This document shows, piece by piece, positions 1 through 10,627 of a stretch of DNA of 64,000 nt (within the stretch, counting starts at the first letter, position 1; the number at the start of each line of letters is the position of its first letter). The stretch is from NCBI RefSeq assembly GCF_000149955.1, contig NC_030987.1, positions 117,736 through 181,735 of the forward strand, given 5' to 3'. The position numbers and the translations under genes are program-made. The notes beneath the pieces were generated by a model. It was not told the DNA's origin. It did not search any database and saw nothing but the letters and a program-made list of their open reading frames with translations. The stretch is from Fusarium oxysporum f. sp. lycopersici 4287. Lineage: Eukaryota; Ascomycota; Sordariomycetes; Hypocreales; Nectriaceae.

Positions 1-1070
1 ATAGGTCCTCGCCATTCTCCTTTCTTATTCTCATCAAGCTTTTCGACGTTGCCCAAATGGTCATTAATATCAGCAGGTCCGTCACGATGACGGACGTAGA
101 AAGCTGAGTAAGAGTTCATGCCATAAAACTCTGAACTTCCTAGTACAAGCTTGCTTTCTTCTGGTGTAAATCTGGGAAGACGGTCACCCAGCTGTTCACG
201 CATGGACTCTGGGTAATCTCCTGTCTTGTACAAAGGGTCGCCAAACCAGGCGATTTCGAACTCTCTTGCTCGTTCCGCTGCTTCTTGGTCTAGCGGATCA
301 TCGAAATCCCAGGGCTCAGACCAATTGCCATGGAGGGTAATCATGATTTTGCCTTTTTGGGTGGGTTTAAAATCGCGCTTATACATGTCGGCAACGTATG
401 CATGCGACACAAGTTCCGTGTGACTGACAATGAAGGGTTCTGTGCTGCTGTCCCCTTCTTCATTGCGGTCACGAAAACTGGATCGGCCTGGAGCGTGTAC
501 TCCGGCGGCATAACCAGCAAGGGAATAGACGCCAGGCTCATTGTATGTGATCCAGTCCTTTACACGGTCGCCGAACCTCTCAAAACATACCCGGGCATAA
601 CGAACAAAGTCAGGAGTGTATGCATCTTTGTTGAGCATGCCACCGTAACGATCTTCCAAAGCCTGAGGGATGTCCCAGTGAAAGAGCGTGACGAATGGAG
701 TAATGTTGTTTGCAAGAAGCTCGTCGATCAAGCGATTGTAGTATGATATACCCTCCTCATTGACAGGGTCATCCTTCCCGCCCATAGGGATGATTCGCGA
801 CCATGAAAGTGAGAACCGATAACCTGTAACATTGTACTTGCGAAGCCACTCAACATCAGTTTTGTAAAGATCATAAGACTTCACAGCATCGTCACCAGTG
901 CTGTCATCTTTGACCTTGCCTGGAGTATGCGCGAAGGTATCCCATATCGAAACACCTTTGCCGTCCTTGTTCCATGCGCCTTCAACTTGGGCTGCCGCTG
1001 TGGCAAAACCCCAGATAAAGTCACGAGGTAAGGCACCTCTGATGGACTCGTCAAATTGCTGAGAACCCAT
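1..1070 (-). CDS. GH1 beta-glucosidase, N-terminal part (runs off window start)
   Basis: The minus strand from an ATG at 1068-1070 reads about 356 residues of a family 1 glycoside hydrolase without interruption; the last third, including the nucleophile motif, lies beyond the window. Visible family landmarks are the N-terminal DFIWGFATAAAQVEG, the YRFSLSWSRI segment, and TYNEP, whose Glu is the general acid/base. No signal peptide precedes the catalytic domain, so the enzyme is probably cytoplasmic, cleaving imported beta-glucosides such as cellobiose to glucose. It lies on the same strand as, and downstream of, a sugar transporter gene (1731-3544). That resembles the known fungal pairing of cellodextrin transporter and intracellular GH1 enzyme. 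Family assignment is firm; the substrate is inferred. Confidence 0.93.
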   Translation of the reverse strand, partial: MGSQQFDESIRGALPRDFIWGFATAAAQVEGAWNKDGKGVSIWDTFAHTPGKVKDDSTGDDAVKSYDLYKTDVEWLRKYNVTGYRFSLSWSRIIPMGGKDDPVNEEGISYYNRLIDELLANNITPFVTLFHWDIPQALEDRYGGMLNKDAYTPDFVRYARVCFERFGDRVKDWITYNEPGVYSLAGYAAGVHAPGRSSFRDRNEEGDSSTEPFIVSHTELVSHAYVADMYKRDFKPTQKGKIMITLHGNWSEPWDFDDPLDQEAAERAREFEIAWFGDPLYKTGDYPESMREQLGDRLPRFTPEESKLVLGSSEFYGMNSYSAFYVRHRDGPADINDHLGNVEKLDENKKGEWRGP

Positions 1071-1730
1071 TTCCAGTGATGCTGTTGCCACTGCTGAAGA
1101 AAAGGAAGATGGGCGAGCTAAGGTGAAGTGTCGACACAAGTGAACATGCAGCACTCGCAAGTAACAGCCATCTGCACAGGGAGGGGAAGCTGCATGGTTG
1201 AGGCGGAGAGGCGAGATTACCCACGAATCAGCATGCTTGTCCCACGCATGTTGGGAGCACCCAATGAGTCACCTCACTTGAGGAACTTGATTCAAGTCAC
1301 TGAACTGATGCACGTTCGGGTTGTGGGAGAGATCTGCGAGAGCATCCGTTGCTGAATAACTATCTTCTATCTTCTGTCGCATGCAAACGCAAGGTGCTGT
1401 TTCTACCGGGCCGCCTACCCATTTATCCACTACGCAGATCACCCGCTAGCTCCGCATATACTAAGCTACAGCTGGAAAGGGAAGGAGAATATTTGGAATG
1501 CATGCTACTACATTTGATCTGCATTCGCGTGACAAATCGTCCGTGGTGGGTATACGCGTATCAATTGACAGTTACTCGGAGAGCGATTGGGCACCAATTG
1601 TTGACTGCTGCGACGCGGTAAGCCAAATGTTGAAATTGCGCGAATATTCTTGGCTGATACACACGGCTGTCCTGTTTCACAGCGACTATAACTAAGCTAC
1701 CGTGGGATTGTTACGAGCCAGCCTCTTTTC
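1071..1730. other. Intergenic region between GH1 gene and sugar transporter
   Basis: Promoter side of the GH1 gene and 3' side of the transporter. Short open frames here have no recognisable family or composition; I see no gene. Confidence 0.5.
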
Positions 1731-3544
1731 CTACTTGATCGAAGCCCATTTAGCGTCTGCAACCTTGACACTCAGCTTGGTGGGGTTAGTATTCTTGGTT
1801 TCAAAAATGTGGTCAATTTCTTCCAGATTGAGCTTTCCAGTCTCGGGGAAGATGAAGTAAGCCACGACAAGCTGGATGAGGTTGTAGGCAATGTAGACGG
1901 CCCAAATCTTGTATCCGACTTTCTGGATCCCAACTGAAATGCCGTAATTGTGGACGACGCCCGCAGCACCCTTTCAATGTCAGTCTTTGCAAGAATAATC
2001 TTTTGTCAGCAGCATACCTGGAACATCGTGTACAGTGCCATTCCCTTTGCTCTCAAAGGCAGAGACAATAGTTCAACCGGGTACAAGTTGTGCATCGTCG
2101 CTATAAAAGACGCGCTGCAGACTTGGAAACAGTAGATCCAGACAACTGTAAGATAAGACAGGTACCTGTCTCCTTGCACATTGACTCGCCAGCTTGTAAT
2201 TGTGACAGCGGTTTGCGCAATGATGATACATATTAAGCCCACAAAGATCAGAGTTCGTCGGCGGAAATATTCGATAATGTATGCACCAAAGAGAGTGAAC
2301 ACAAAGTAAGTGGCAGTCAGACCTAGTGTGATGCCCAGGACATCGAGCTTCTTGGTAATGCCGATTGTTTGGAGCGCTGGGTCCATATAGAGTCCAATGA
2401 TGCCGCCACCTATGACGAGTCAGAGAGAAGTACAATATGAGTTGGCGTTTAAAGCTCACCATTCCACTGTTGGAAGATCGAATAGAGGAGAAGGACAAAG
2501 GTTCGAAAGCCAACGGCCTTGGTAAAGAAGACTCTAAAGTCCCACACAGCACGGAATCCAACCGCAGAAGTCTCAATGGACTCATCAATCTGAGCTATCA
2601 TGGTCTCGACAAATGGGTGGTTAGGGTCTTCCGAGGAAGTAAAGTACTTCGAGATCATGGTGCGAGCCTTTTCTCTCTGGCCCTTCATGATCATGTATCG
2701 TGGTGATTCGGGGCAGAACCAGTAGATAGTGACGCACACAAAAAAAGGAAAGATGGCTTGGATAAGGAACGCCACTCTCCAGCTCCAGTTACTTTCCCAG
2801 TGAGTAAATCCCATCATGATACCGACGATGGCAAGAGAGCCAACCTGAAAGAAGGCACCAAAGATTCCAACGATGCTAATCAACGTGTTATTGGGCAGTT
2901 CAGAGGCTGACATGGGAGGGGAACTCACTGTCCACGGATATGAGGGGGTGCAACTTCTGCGATGTACTGCGAGCTCGTGCAAAGCGCGGTACCAAAGCCA
3001 AGGACAAAGCGGCCAAACATAAAGACCTTGACATTCGGGCGAAGCACTGAATGAGAGAAGCAACAATAGTGAGGAAACAGCCGAGAAAGTTGACGCTGCG
3101 ACGACCAATCTTATCCGCAACACTGAGGAATGGAGCGCCGCAAAAATTGCCGATGGTCATGAGAGCGTTGATGACACCGAGTGTCGAGCCGCTGTTTGCG
3201 AAACCGAAGTAGTCATGCCAATAGGTGTTGGAGTTGATGCTGCTGATAACACCCCAGTCGATACCATATCTACGCAAGTGTCAGCTCATCATCATCAAAG
3301 GTTCAATGAGTCAACAGCCTTACGCAGCTTGATTGAAACCCATGGTCACCATGATGAGAAAGATGCGAAAGCCAGCTTTGGACTTGAGAGACAAAGCTTC
3401 CCGAGACTTGGTAATCAGATGGTCTTCGGTGATTCGCGCTGTGACGATCTCTTCGACAGCGACGCCTGACTTGTTTGCATCAGCTTGGACATCTTGGTAA
3501 ATGTTATGGCGCTCGAAAGAGGCTCTTCGTGCCTGGATAGGCAT
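1731..3544 (-). CDS. MFS sugar transporter (lactose/cellodextrin permease-like), one apparent frameshift
   Basis: Start ATG at 3542-3544, stop at 1731-1733. The spliced protein, about 540 residues, has the features of sugar/H+ symporters: ADKIGRR after TM2, PESPRYMIMKG after TM6, QQWNGGG in TM7 and FPETG at the C-terminus. I place four short introns by frame and GT-AG borders: about 3271-3325 (GTAAGG/GCGTAG), one just below 2935 (GTGAGT/GATTAG), about 2407-2453 (GTGAGC/CATAG) and about 1972-2015 (GTATGC/AAAG). Near 3035 the frame breaks: GCCCGAATGTC needs one more base to give ARNV and continue as VKVFMFGRF. This may be an assembly error or an early null mutation. It is transcribed away from the GH95 gene and toward the GH1 gene. 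The fold is sure; cellodextrin or beta-glucoside as substrate is inferred from context. Confidence 0.85.
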
Positions 3545-3965
3545 GTTGATATCCTGTATGATCGTGCTGATGTCTTATAAAGTCAAAAATACAGCAACTT
3601 CAAATGGTGCGTTTTACTGTTGGGCCTCAGGTCGTCTTTATATCATATGCAAAGAATGCTTTCAGTGCAGCCATTGCTGAGTGTATAGCCTTGACCTAGT
3701 TAGTGCACTTATCCCAAGTTGAGTGCGGCACGAGAGCCATCGGCAAAGCGATTGAGTATTGGCTAGATCCTAGAAACTGCGGATCACACCACTTCTGGAC
3801 TATCCTTCCTCTCTATGGTGGGTTCTGATCACGGCCCAATGCTGCATGTACGTGATAGCTGCAGTCTGTGCGATGTCGGCTAAAATGCCTCCAGTTTTTA
3901 AACCACTCTCAACTCTGGGGCATGTGGGTACATCGTCAACTTAAATAATAATCCCTCCAATAGCA
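3545..3965. promoter_or_regulatory. Divergent promoter between sugar transporter and GH95 gene
   Basis: 421 bp separate the two start codons. CTGGGG at 3915-3920 matches the CreA carbon-repressor consensus SYGGRG, but a single hexamer is weak evidence. An AT-rich TTAAATAATA lies at about 3940-3950, only about 20 bp before the first ATG of the GH95 frame, which favours a downstream start codon for that gene. Confidence 0.4.
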
Positions 3966-6509
3966 ATGCCGAGCCCGTCGTTACCCCATGGGCCGTTCAT
4001 CCGTCCGCATGGGTTTGTGGGGTTGACCATCCTCTTCGGGTCTAATCCATCATCAATCGGCCCTGTTCGGCAAACAAAAAACATGAGAGATTCATCAACT
4101 TCCCCTCATCAATTAGCCCAGCATCATCATCCCCATGCGCCTTTTCCACCATCAAGCGCCATGAATCCGTCGCGGCAAAACGGCGCGCATATCCAGTCAT
4201 CCACCATGGACGAAGGCGAGTCAAGTGACACAGACAAAGGCATGCTCTTGCATTATGCTGCCCCCGCATCTTCGTGGTCTGAGGCTCTTCCAATTGGCAA
4301 CGGGCGGCTGGGAGCTATGGTCTACGGGCGAACGTCGACCGAGCTGCTCCAACTCAATGAGGACTCTGTTTGGTATGGCGGCCCGCAGGACAGAACACCA
4401 CGAGATGCGCACAGTCATTTAGCGACGCTCAGGCAACTGATCAGAGATGAGAAGCACAAGGATGCAGAAGGTCTCGTCAAAGAGGCCTTCTTTGCTACGC
4501 CATCGAGCATGAGACACTACGAGCCACTGGGTCAATGCAAGATTGAGTTTAATCACGACGAGAGTGAGGTGACCGATTACACACGATATCTCGACCTAAA
4601 CACTTCCCAAGTCACAACACGTTACAAATGCGATGGTATATCTTATCGCCGCGATACAATTGCCAGCTTTCCAGATAGTGTACTCGCCGTCCAAGTCCAA
4701 GCATCCGAAAAGAGCCGTTTCGTTATACGGTTGAATCGACAGAGCGAGAATGAGGGAGAGACCAACGAGTATCTCGACAGCATCTTCGCGCAAGACTCAC
4801 GGATTATTCTCAACGCAACACCTGGTGGTGCAAACAGCAATCGCCTATCTCTCGTTCTTGGAGTTTCCTGCGGACCTGGCGATGGGACTGTCAAGGCAGT
4901 TGGAAATTGCCTGATTGTCAACGCGACAAAATGTGTTATCGCCATTGGGGCGCATACCACGTTCAGAAAAGAGGACCCCGAAAGATCGGCTCTTTTAAAT
5001 GTTGATGATGCTCTCCGACGACCATGGGATGTTCTCGTTCGCCGCCATCGATCCGATTACACCAACCTCTTTGGCCGAATGTCCCTTCGGCTATTCCCTG
5101 ACGCGAATCATCTACCAACGAATAAGAGAATCGTCAGCAGTAGAGACCCGGGTCTAGTTGCTCTGTATCACAACTACGGACGATATCTACTCATTTCTTC
5201 AAGTCGAAACTCTGACAAAGCCCTACCGGCAACATTGCAGGGGATATGGAATCCTTCCTTTTCACCACCCTGGGGATCAAAATTCACCATCAATATAAAC
5301 CTTCAAATGAACTACTGGCCAGCCATCCCATGCAGTCTCATCCAATGTGCTATACCACTAATTAACCTTCTCGAACGCATGGCGGAAAGAGGCAAAAGAA
5401 CAGCCAAGATGATGTACAACTGCAAGGGATGGTGCGCGCATCACAACACGGACATATGGGCTGATACAGACCCTCAAGATCGGTGGATGCCTGCTACTAT
5501 CTGGCCGCTTGGAGGGGCTTGGCTGTGTACCGATGTTGTCAGAATGCTCATATATCAGTACGAGCCTACCCTTCACTGTCGCATTGCTCCTATCCTCGAA
5601 GGCTGCGTTCAGTTCCTTCTTGACTTTCTCATTCCATCTTCTTGCGGCAGATACTTGGTTACCAACCCATCCTTGTCCCCAGAAAACAGTTTTGTGTCTC
5701 AGTCAGGAGAGACAGGAATCTTCTGTGAAGGGTCTGTAATCGATATGGCAATTGTGCGCATTGCGTTTGAGAGTTTCCTCTGGAGCATCAGTATCCTCGA
5801 TCCAGATCATCCACGAAGGAACGATGTCATCGCCGCCCTCGATAAGATACCGCCCATGTCGCTGAATAAAGATGGACTCATACAGGAATGGGGCTTGAAG
5901 AACCACAAAGAAGCTGAGCCCGGACATCGCCACGTATCGCATCTCTTTGGGCTATATCCCGATGACTCTATCAGCATGGACTCATCGCCGCTCCTGATCA
6001 AGGCTGCGAAGAAAGTTCTTGCGAGAAGAGCGGAGCACGGAGGAGGTCATACAGGCTGGAGTAGGGCGTGGCTACTGAACCTTCACGCCCGTCTCCGAGA
6101 CTCGGAAGGTTGCGAAAGCCACATGGATCTGTTGTTGAAAACATCGACATTACCAAACATGCTGGATAATCATCCTCCATTCCAGATTGACGGAAACTTT
6201 GGCGGATGTGCTGGAATCTTGGAGTGCCTGGTCCAATCTACGCTACGATCCGAACCATCGAGGCAGGTCGTTGTGATACATCTACTTCCGAGCTTACCGT
6301 CGTCTTGGACAGGTGGCAAGTTGACTCATGTCAGAGCTATGGGAGGATGGCTTGTTTCTCTCGAGTGGAAGGAAGGCAAGGTAATAGAACCGCTGCGAGT
6401 TGAAGCGACTGTGATTCAGGCTCCAGACGCACTCGTCGTGTTTCCTAATGGGGAAAAGGTTTATGTTTCAAGTAAGAAAGTTGGCCCACAAAGTATATGG
6501 CACAAATAA
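3966..6509 (+). CDS. GH95 alpha-L-fucosidase
   Basis: Uninterrupted 847-codon frame. Residues from about 93 onward match family GH95 (inverting alpha-1,2-L-fucosidases, some acting on alpha-L-galactosides): SEALPIGNGRLGAMVYG, LNEDSVWYGGPQDR, NINLQMNYWP (the Asn-rich strand that positions the catalytic water in this family), GWCAHHNTDIWADTDP, NPSLSPENSF (carrying a candidate acid Glu), GHTGWSRAWL and FQIDGNFGG. The first 80 residues are low-complexity and unlike the family. In-frame ATGs at 4084, 4161 and 4206 are alternatives, and 4206 (MDEGESSDTDKG) gives a normal length of about 767 residues. No start gives a clear signal peptide, so the enzyme may be intracellular. With the adjoining importer and GH1 enzyme it could process imported fucosylated oligosaccharides such as xyloglucan fragments; that is inference. 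Confidence 0.93.
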   Translation: MPSPSLPHGPFIRPHGFVGLTILFGSNPSSIGPVRQTKNMRDSSTSPHQLAQHHHPHAPFPPSSAMNPSRQNGAHIQSSTMDEGESSDTDKGMLLHYAAPASSWSEALPIGNGRLGAMVYGRTSTELLQLNEDSVWYGGPQDRTPRDAHSHLATLRQLIRDEKHKDAEGLVKEAFFATPSSMRHYEPLGQCKIEFNHDESEVTDYTRYLDLNTSQVTTRYKCDGISYRRDTIASFPDSVLAVQVQASEKSRFVIRLNRQSENEGETNEYLDSIFAQDSRIILNATPGGANSNRLSLVLGVSCGPGDGTVKAVGNCLIVNATKCVIAIGAHTTFRKEDPERSALLNVDDALRRPWDVLVRRHRSDYTNLFGRMSLRLFPDANHLPTNKRIVSSRDPGLVALYHNYGRYLLISSSRNSDKALPATLQGIWNPSFSPPWGSKFTININLQMNYWPAIPCSLIQCAIPLINLLERMAERGKRTAKMMYNCKGWCAHHNTDIWADTDPQDRWMPATIWPLGGAWLCTDVVRMLIYQYEPTLHCRIAPILEGCVQFLLDFLIPSSCGRYLVTNPSLSPENSFVSQSGETGIFCEGSVIDMAIVRIAFESFLWSISILDPDHPRRNDVIAALDKIPPMSLNKDGLIQEWGLKNHKEAEPGHRHVSHLFGLYPDDSISMDSSPLLIKAAKKVLARRAEHGGGHTGWSRAWLLNLHARLRDSEGCESHMDLLLKTSTLPNMLDNHPPFQIDGNFGGCAGILECLVQSTLRSEPSRQVVVIHLLPSLPSSWTGGKLTHVRAMGGWLVSLEWKEGKVIEPLRVEATVIQAPDALVVFPNGEKVYVSSKKVGPQSIWHK

Positions 6510-6867
6510 TGTGTCTTAAATATTGAAGACAAGAGACTTAATTTAATGCCACCTGTCTTCCTATCTTTGAACAAGGAGCATCTCAAATACTTCTTTTTTT
6601 GAACCCGTGAATTTTCACTCCAAACCCAGCGCTTAAACAACGTAGTTGAACACAATAGCCCTCTCCAATCCAAATATCCACTGGACAATAGAACACGACA
6701 TGTCCATCACTTCATCTTGTATCCTAACTTGCTAAGTCAGAGCTATGACTTAGATCTCAGACAAGAATGTACTGATGTCTTCTCGATGAGGCGAGGCAAT
6801 GTCGAACCTCGACTAAAAGTGTCAGCATGTATAACTCATAATTTATTCTGAAAGCCTTCATACTAAT
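6510..6867. other. Convergent intergenic region
   Basis: 3' ends of the GH95 gene and the small minus-strand gene face each other here. Nothing else recognised. Confidence 0.4.
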
Positions 6868-7218
6868 TTATCGCCAGGAATTTCCTTGGAAGGATTCGAA
6901 TGAGCCATTAATGCCACGCCTGCTCGTGTCACTGCCCATGCTGGCTGTTTGCTTGGACTTTCCCTTCCGGAAGCCGTTGCTCGACCCGTACAGTGAGAAA
7001 TCGAAACTTCTGTCTTCATTGGCTTGCAGCCAGTTATTCAGCCTCGGAGACGGCGTGCGTTGAATGCGAGCATGAGTGGCAGCCGACTGCAGCGTCCTGC
7101 TAGTCTGCCTGGCAGTGGCAGATTTCCTACAAGACGATGTCCTCTTAGACGGTGCAGCCATCACAGCCCCACCCCCCATCGGTTTCAGCTTCTTGTCACT
7201 CCTGCCTCCGCAGCACAT
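6868..7218 (-). CDS. Small basic protein of unknown function (116 aa)
   Basis: Single-exon frame starting MCCGGRSDKK and rich in Ser, Arg, Lys and Thr. No domain is recognised. The N-terminal Cys pair could be acylated, but that is only a possibility. A TATAAATA box on the same strand at 7337-7344, about 120 bp upstream of the ATG, supports a real gene. The long disordered middle (SRTLQSAATHARIQRTPSPR) suggests a non-enzymatic protein. Overlapping plus-strand frames are probably shadows. Confidence 0.5.
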   Translation of the reverse strand: MCCGGRSDKKLKPMGGGAVMAAPSKRTSSCRKSATARQTSRTLQSAATHARIQRTPSPRLNNWLQANEDRSFDFSLYGSSNGFRKGKSKQTASMGSDTSRRGINGSFESFQGNSWR

Positions 7219-7336
7219 GTTGGCGGATGTAGACTTTTTGCTAGATATATTAGATGAGTGGGTATATGGGAGGGGGAGTGGAATTATTTATTGATGAGGA
7301 ATAAGAAAGAGGAGCGATAATCTGGAGAGATGCGAG

Positions 7337-7344
7337 TATTTATA
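7337..7344 (-). promoter_or_regulatory. TATA box of the 116-aa gene
   Basis: TATAAATA read on the minus strand, about 120 bp upstream of the ATG. Confidence 0.5.
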
Positions 7345-7804
7345 CATGGGAAGAGACCACGGTAATACTCTTTTGACTTTTAGAACTTAAGTTTCTCTCT
7401 GTAGACTTCTTTTGAATTCACCAGAGGTATGTCACTCTATTTCTTGTCTTATAAGTATTATATACATCACTGCAGTTTTTATAACTACGTAGCTGTACAA
7501 TAGCTTACTGAACTGGAGGGACTAAGTTCCATGTGGTGAGTATAAGCTGTCCGCCTCAGCCACAGGTCTCAATTGCAAATAAAACTCCAGGATCACTATT
7601 TAGACATTCTACCAAAGTGCCTGACCAATCGTGCGGTTTCATGCGAATTCCCCTCAGGCCCGGAACGTCGAGGTAATCGCCATTGATACGAACAAAACAA
7701 CCTTCTACTTGGACAAGTATATAGTTTGAGTAATAGAGTTGCGTCGCTCGTAAATTCATCTAATTAAGCTAAGTTAAAAATAAACTCAGATAACACGTTT
7801 CTCA

Positions 7805-9007
7805 TCAAGGGGATTTGCCCAGCATCCGCCCAACCACAACGATTCTCATGACCGTCTCGGCACTCTCCCTTGTCAATTTCTCCGCTTCCAAAACCGCATC
7901 GTCCAGACTCATTGGACGCTGAATAATACATGTAAAAGCATCAATCCCGATATCATAGTTCACTCTAGCGCCCTGCCCAATCGTACCAGCGATGGCAATC
8001 ACTGGAAGTCCATGTTTCTTTGCGAGTCTGGCAACTTCTGCAGGGATCTTACCCCTCGGAGTTTGATCGTCAATGCCCCCCTCCGCAGTGAGTACAAGAT
8101 CGCAGTCGTCAAATATACTGTGCAGGTTGATGTACTGCATAATGACCTCGTATCTGGGCCTGAGTGTAGCTCCTACCAAGCGCAAGCCTGTTCCAAGACC
8201 TCCCGAAGCACCACCACCAGGAGCCAGTCGTACGTTCTTGTCACAAAGAATGCCAGTAGCAACGTCTGCCAACTTTTCCATGGCAAGACTGAGGCAAGCG
8301 GCCTGCTCTGGCGTTGATCCTTTCTGGGGACCAAAGACATTTGCCACTCCGTCTGGTCCGCAAAGCACGTTATGCCAATTCACGGCAACGTCAATTTTGG
8401 CTTTGAAGACACGTTTATCGACTCCAGAAAGGTCAATGGAACCAAGGTCCAAGAGTGATTCGCCACCTCCGGCTAAAGGTAAAACACGTCCTTGGACGTC
8501 AAGCAGTCTTGCACCTAGGGCTTGAAGCATCCCCGCACCACCATCACACGTCCCAGAGTCACCGCATCCAACCAGAATGCGGGTGGCTCCAGCATCAAGG
8601 GCAGCAAGGATGAGTTGGCCAACACCAAGTGTTGTTGTCTTGCCTGGATTGCGACTACTGGGCGGGACTAAGCTCAGGCCAGCAGCAGCAGCCATTTCAA
8701 GGACGGCCGTGGTTGGCTCATGCTCTTTGCGACCCAGCAGACCAAAGAATGACGTGATCTGAACTCCTACAGGTCCGACCACAGGGACTCGATGCAATGA
8801 ACCACTTGTTACTGTGACAATGGCCTGGGTGAAACCTTCTCCTCCATCGACCAATGGGACCTTGCGGACCGAGGCATTAGGTTCAACGGCGAGGATCCCC
8901 GCTTCAATACAGTCTGCAGCCTCACTGGGCTGGAGGCTACCCTTGAAGCCAGATGGACAGACGAGGACTCTCATACTTGGTGTAGCGACAGTGGAGCCCA
9001 TTGTCAT
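7805..9007 (-). CDS. Glycerate kinase, GlxK/GarK type (400 aa)
   Basis: Intronless frame matching type I glycerate 2-kinases, which phosphorylate D-glycerate to 2-phosphoglycerate with ATP. Landmarks in order: VCPSGFKGSLQPSEAADCI, PLVDGGEGF, GVGQLILAALDAGATRI, CGDSGTCDGGAGMLQALG, PGGGASGGLG, and DLVLTAEGGIDDQTPRGK. The last is normally GEGRxD-QT; here Ala and Gly replace the usual Gly and Arg. Length is normal for the family (about 375-400). A second ATG two codons further on (MGSTVATPS) may also start. Expected role is feeding glycerate into glycolysis. The neighbours are not obviously related. Confidence 0.92.
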   Translation of the reverse strand: MTMGSTVATPSMRVLVCPSGFKGSLQPSEAADCIEAGILAVEPNASVRKVPLVDGGEGFTQAIVTVTSGSLHRVPVVGPVGVQITSFFGLLGRKEHEPTTAVLEMAAAAGLSLVPPSSRNPGKTTTLGVGQLILAALDAGATRILVGCGDSGTCDGGAGMLQALGARLLDVQGRVLPLAGGGESLLDLGSIDLSGVDKRVFKAKIDVAVNWHNVLCGPDGVANVFGPQKGSTPEQAACLSLAMEKLADVATGILCDKNVRLAPGGGASGGLGTGLRLVGATLRPRYEVIMQYINLHSIFDDCDLVLTAEGGIDDQTPRGKIPAEVARLAKKHGLPVIAIAGTIGQGARVNYDIGIDAFTCIIQRPMSLDDAVLEAEKLTRESAETVMRIVVVGRMLGKSP

Positions 9008-10627
9008 TCTATTCGTGTCAAAGGACTTGAGTGCGTAGTTGTAGAGAATTGAAGAATTGGGGTTAATGTTGTATAAACGATAGACTTGTTGCAGCGAATG
9101 GAAACTTTTCAGCTAAAGTTTTTCAAAGCGAATGTGAAGATGAGGCTGTTGATTGTTCTGAATCGCTTCTTTCTCTGCCTGGATACGGCATCATTATATA
9201 CTTCAATGCTTCACTATCTATCGCCATGTTTCGGATCTCATTTATGCCCATTTACCGCGTCTCATTTAGTGAATGATCCCTTCTTCTCACTCAGCCTCGA
9301 CAAGAAAGATGCACTAGCCTGTATCACAGAAGAATCATGCCCCAGAATAGCAACAGGTCGTCTGCCACTCTGTCATGAAACGAATGTCGGCTCGGAATCT
9401 GCTTCTCTGGAATGCGCTTGCGTCACGCGATCACCCAAGCCACTGGGCATAAATAGAATGCATTGAGAGGGCGAATTTCCTCGAGACGTCAATCAGGCGA
9501 GTCGAGATAAGGGACGCGTCATTCATCGCAGGGCTGAGGAGATCATCACTTGGCAGCTCGATAATGACTTTGGCATGTCGGGGTGCGGAGGACAATAGAA
9601 GCTGTGACAAGGATAAAATTTAAGCTTAATTCAAGGTCTCGTGGCTTGACTGGGCAATGCTGAGTCTAAACGTCATCAAGGTTGCGTGCTAACGGCGCCG
9701 TCATTGCTTGGCCCTTATCTAAGGTCCGTGAATCACTGCTTCTACCAATCAACGAGAGACACACCATGCGCGAAAGGCATATTTATAGAAAAACCACTGG
9801 AGCAGATCTTCGGCTGCGGGAAGTTCACAGAAGCTTATTTTCCGCTGGCGAGTTCGCACGATTTGCTCTGAAGATATGGCATGTGAGCGCTGGGGTGAAA
9901 GCGAGAAGTCAATATTGCAGAATTTGGAACCCGCGCACAAATTGCACTTCAGGGCTAGAGCTCTTTGAAAACCTGGGAACCGGAGGCAATCAACTCGGTA
10001 TCTTAAAATGTTCCGACACCCATGGCGTGATGATGCGCGATGTGATCTCCGCCCTTAGGTCTTGGCGATGCTGCTTGAGCAAATGAGATGGCACCAAACC
10101 AACCAAGCTAAGTTGAAACGAAACTTCTAAGCCACCCCAATGACGACCATGGGCATTTAACAGCTGAAACCAGTGTCATTCACTGTAATCACTCAACTAG
10201 CGATACGAGAAATTCCCGTCTGGAAATACACCAGCCACCATAGGTTCTTAGACAGTAGCCTCAGCAGTGACGCATTCAGGCTGTGTAGTCATGACAGTCT
10301 TTTCCTGCCATCGAGTCGGCAAGATGATGTGGAGTGGCGTGGTTTTGGCGAGTTGTTCTTTTCACTTATGCAGGCTGCGCCTTTATCTTTGGACAACTTA
10401 GCGCTGGTTGCCAAACATGGTCAAGATACAGCTTTCTTGAGTAGGACAATTGTAAAATGTGAACATATATTGAGCATCTCAGCACTTCTATGATAGGATC
10501 CAACGCATCACAGTCCATTCGCTTACTCATTCTCTCGTTTCATCATTAGTCTTTGTAGTCTCTAAAGTTATTCTAGACGACTTTCGTTTCTTTGTCAATT
10601 ACCCCATTCGCCATTGTCCCGCAAGCA
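9008..10627. other. 1.6-kb intergenic region
   Basis: Divergent upstream region of the glycerate kinase and the DHA1 transporter. A 134-codon plus-strand frame at 9682-10086 has no family resemblance and overlaps another open frame; I do not call a gene. Confidence 0.4.

Noticed and set aside
3043..3075. Very short intron (ending CTCATTCAG) to explain the transporter frame break
   Set aside because: It would be only about 30 bases and would delete conserved membrane residues; a one-base loss fits better.
2449..3123. 224-codon minus-strand frame as a separate gene
   Set aside because: It is the transporter's own exon read through an intron and, further upstream, in the wrong frame.
9682..10086. 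134-codon plus-strand frame
   Set aside because: No family resemblance, no promoter or intron signals, and competing frames overlap.
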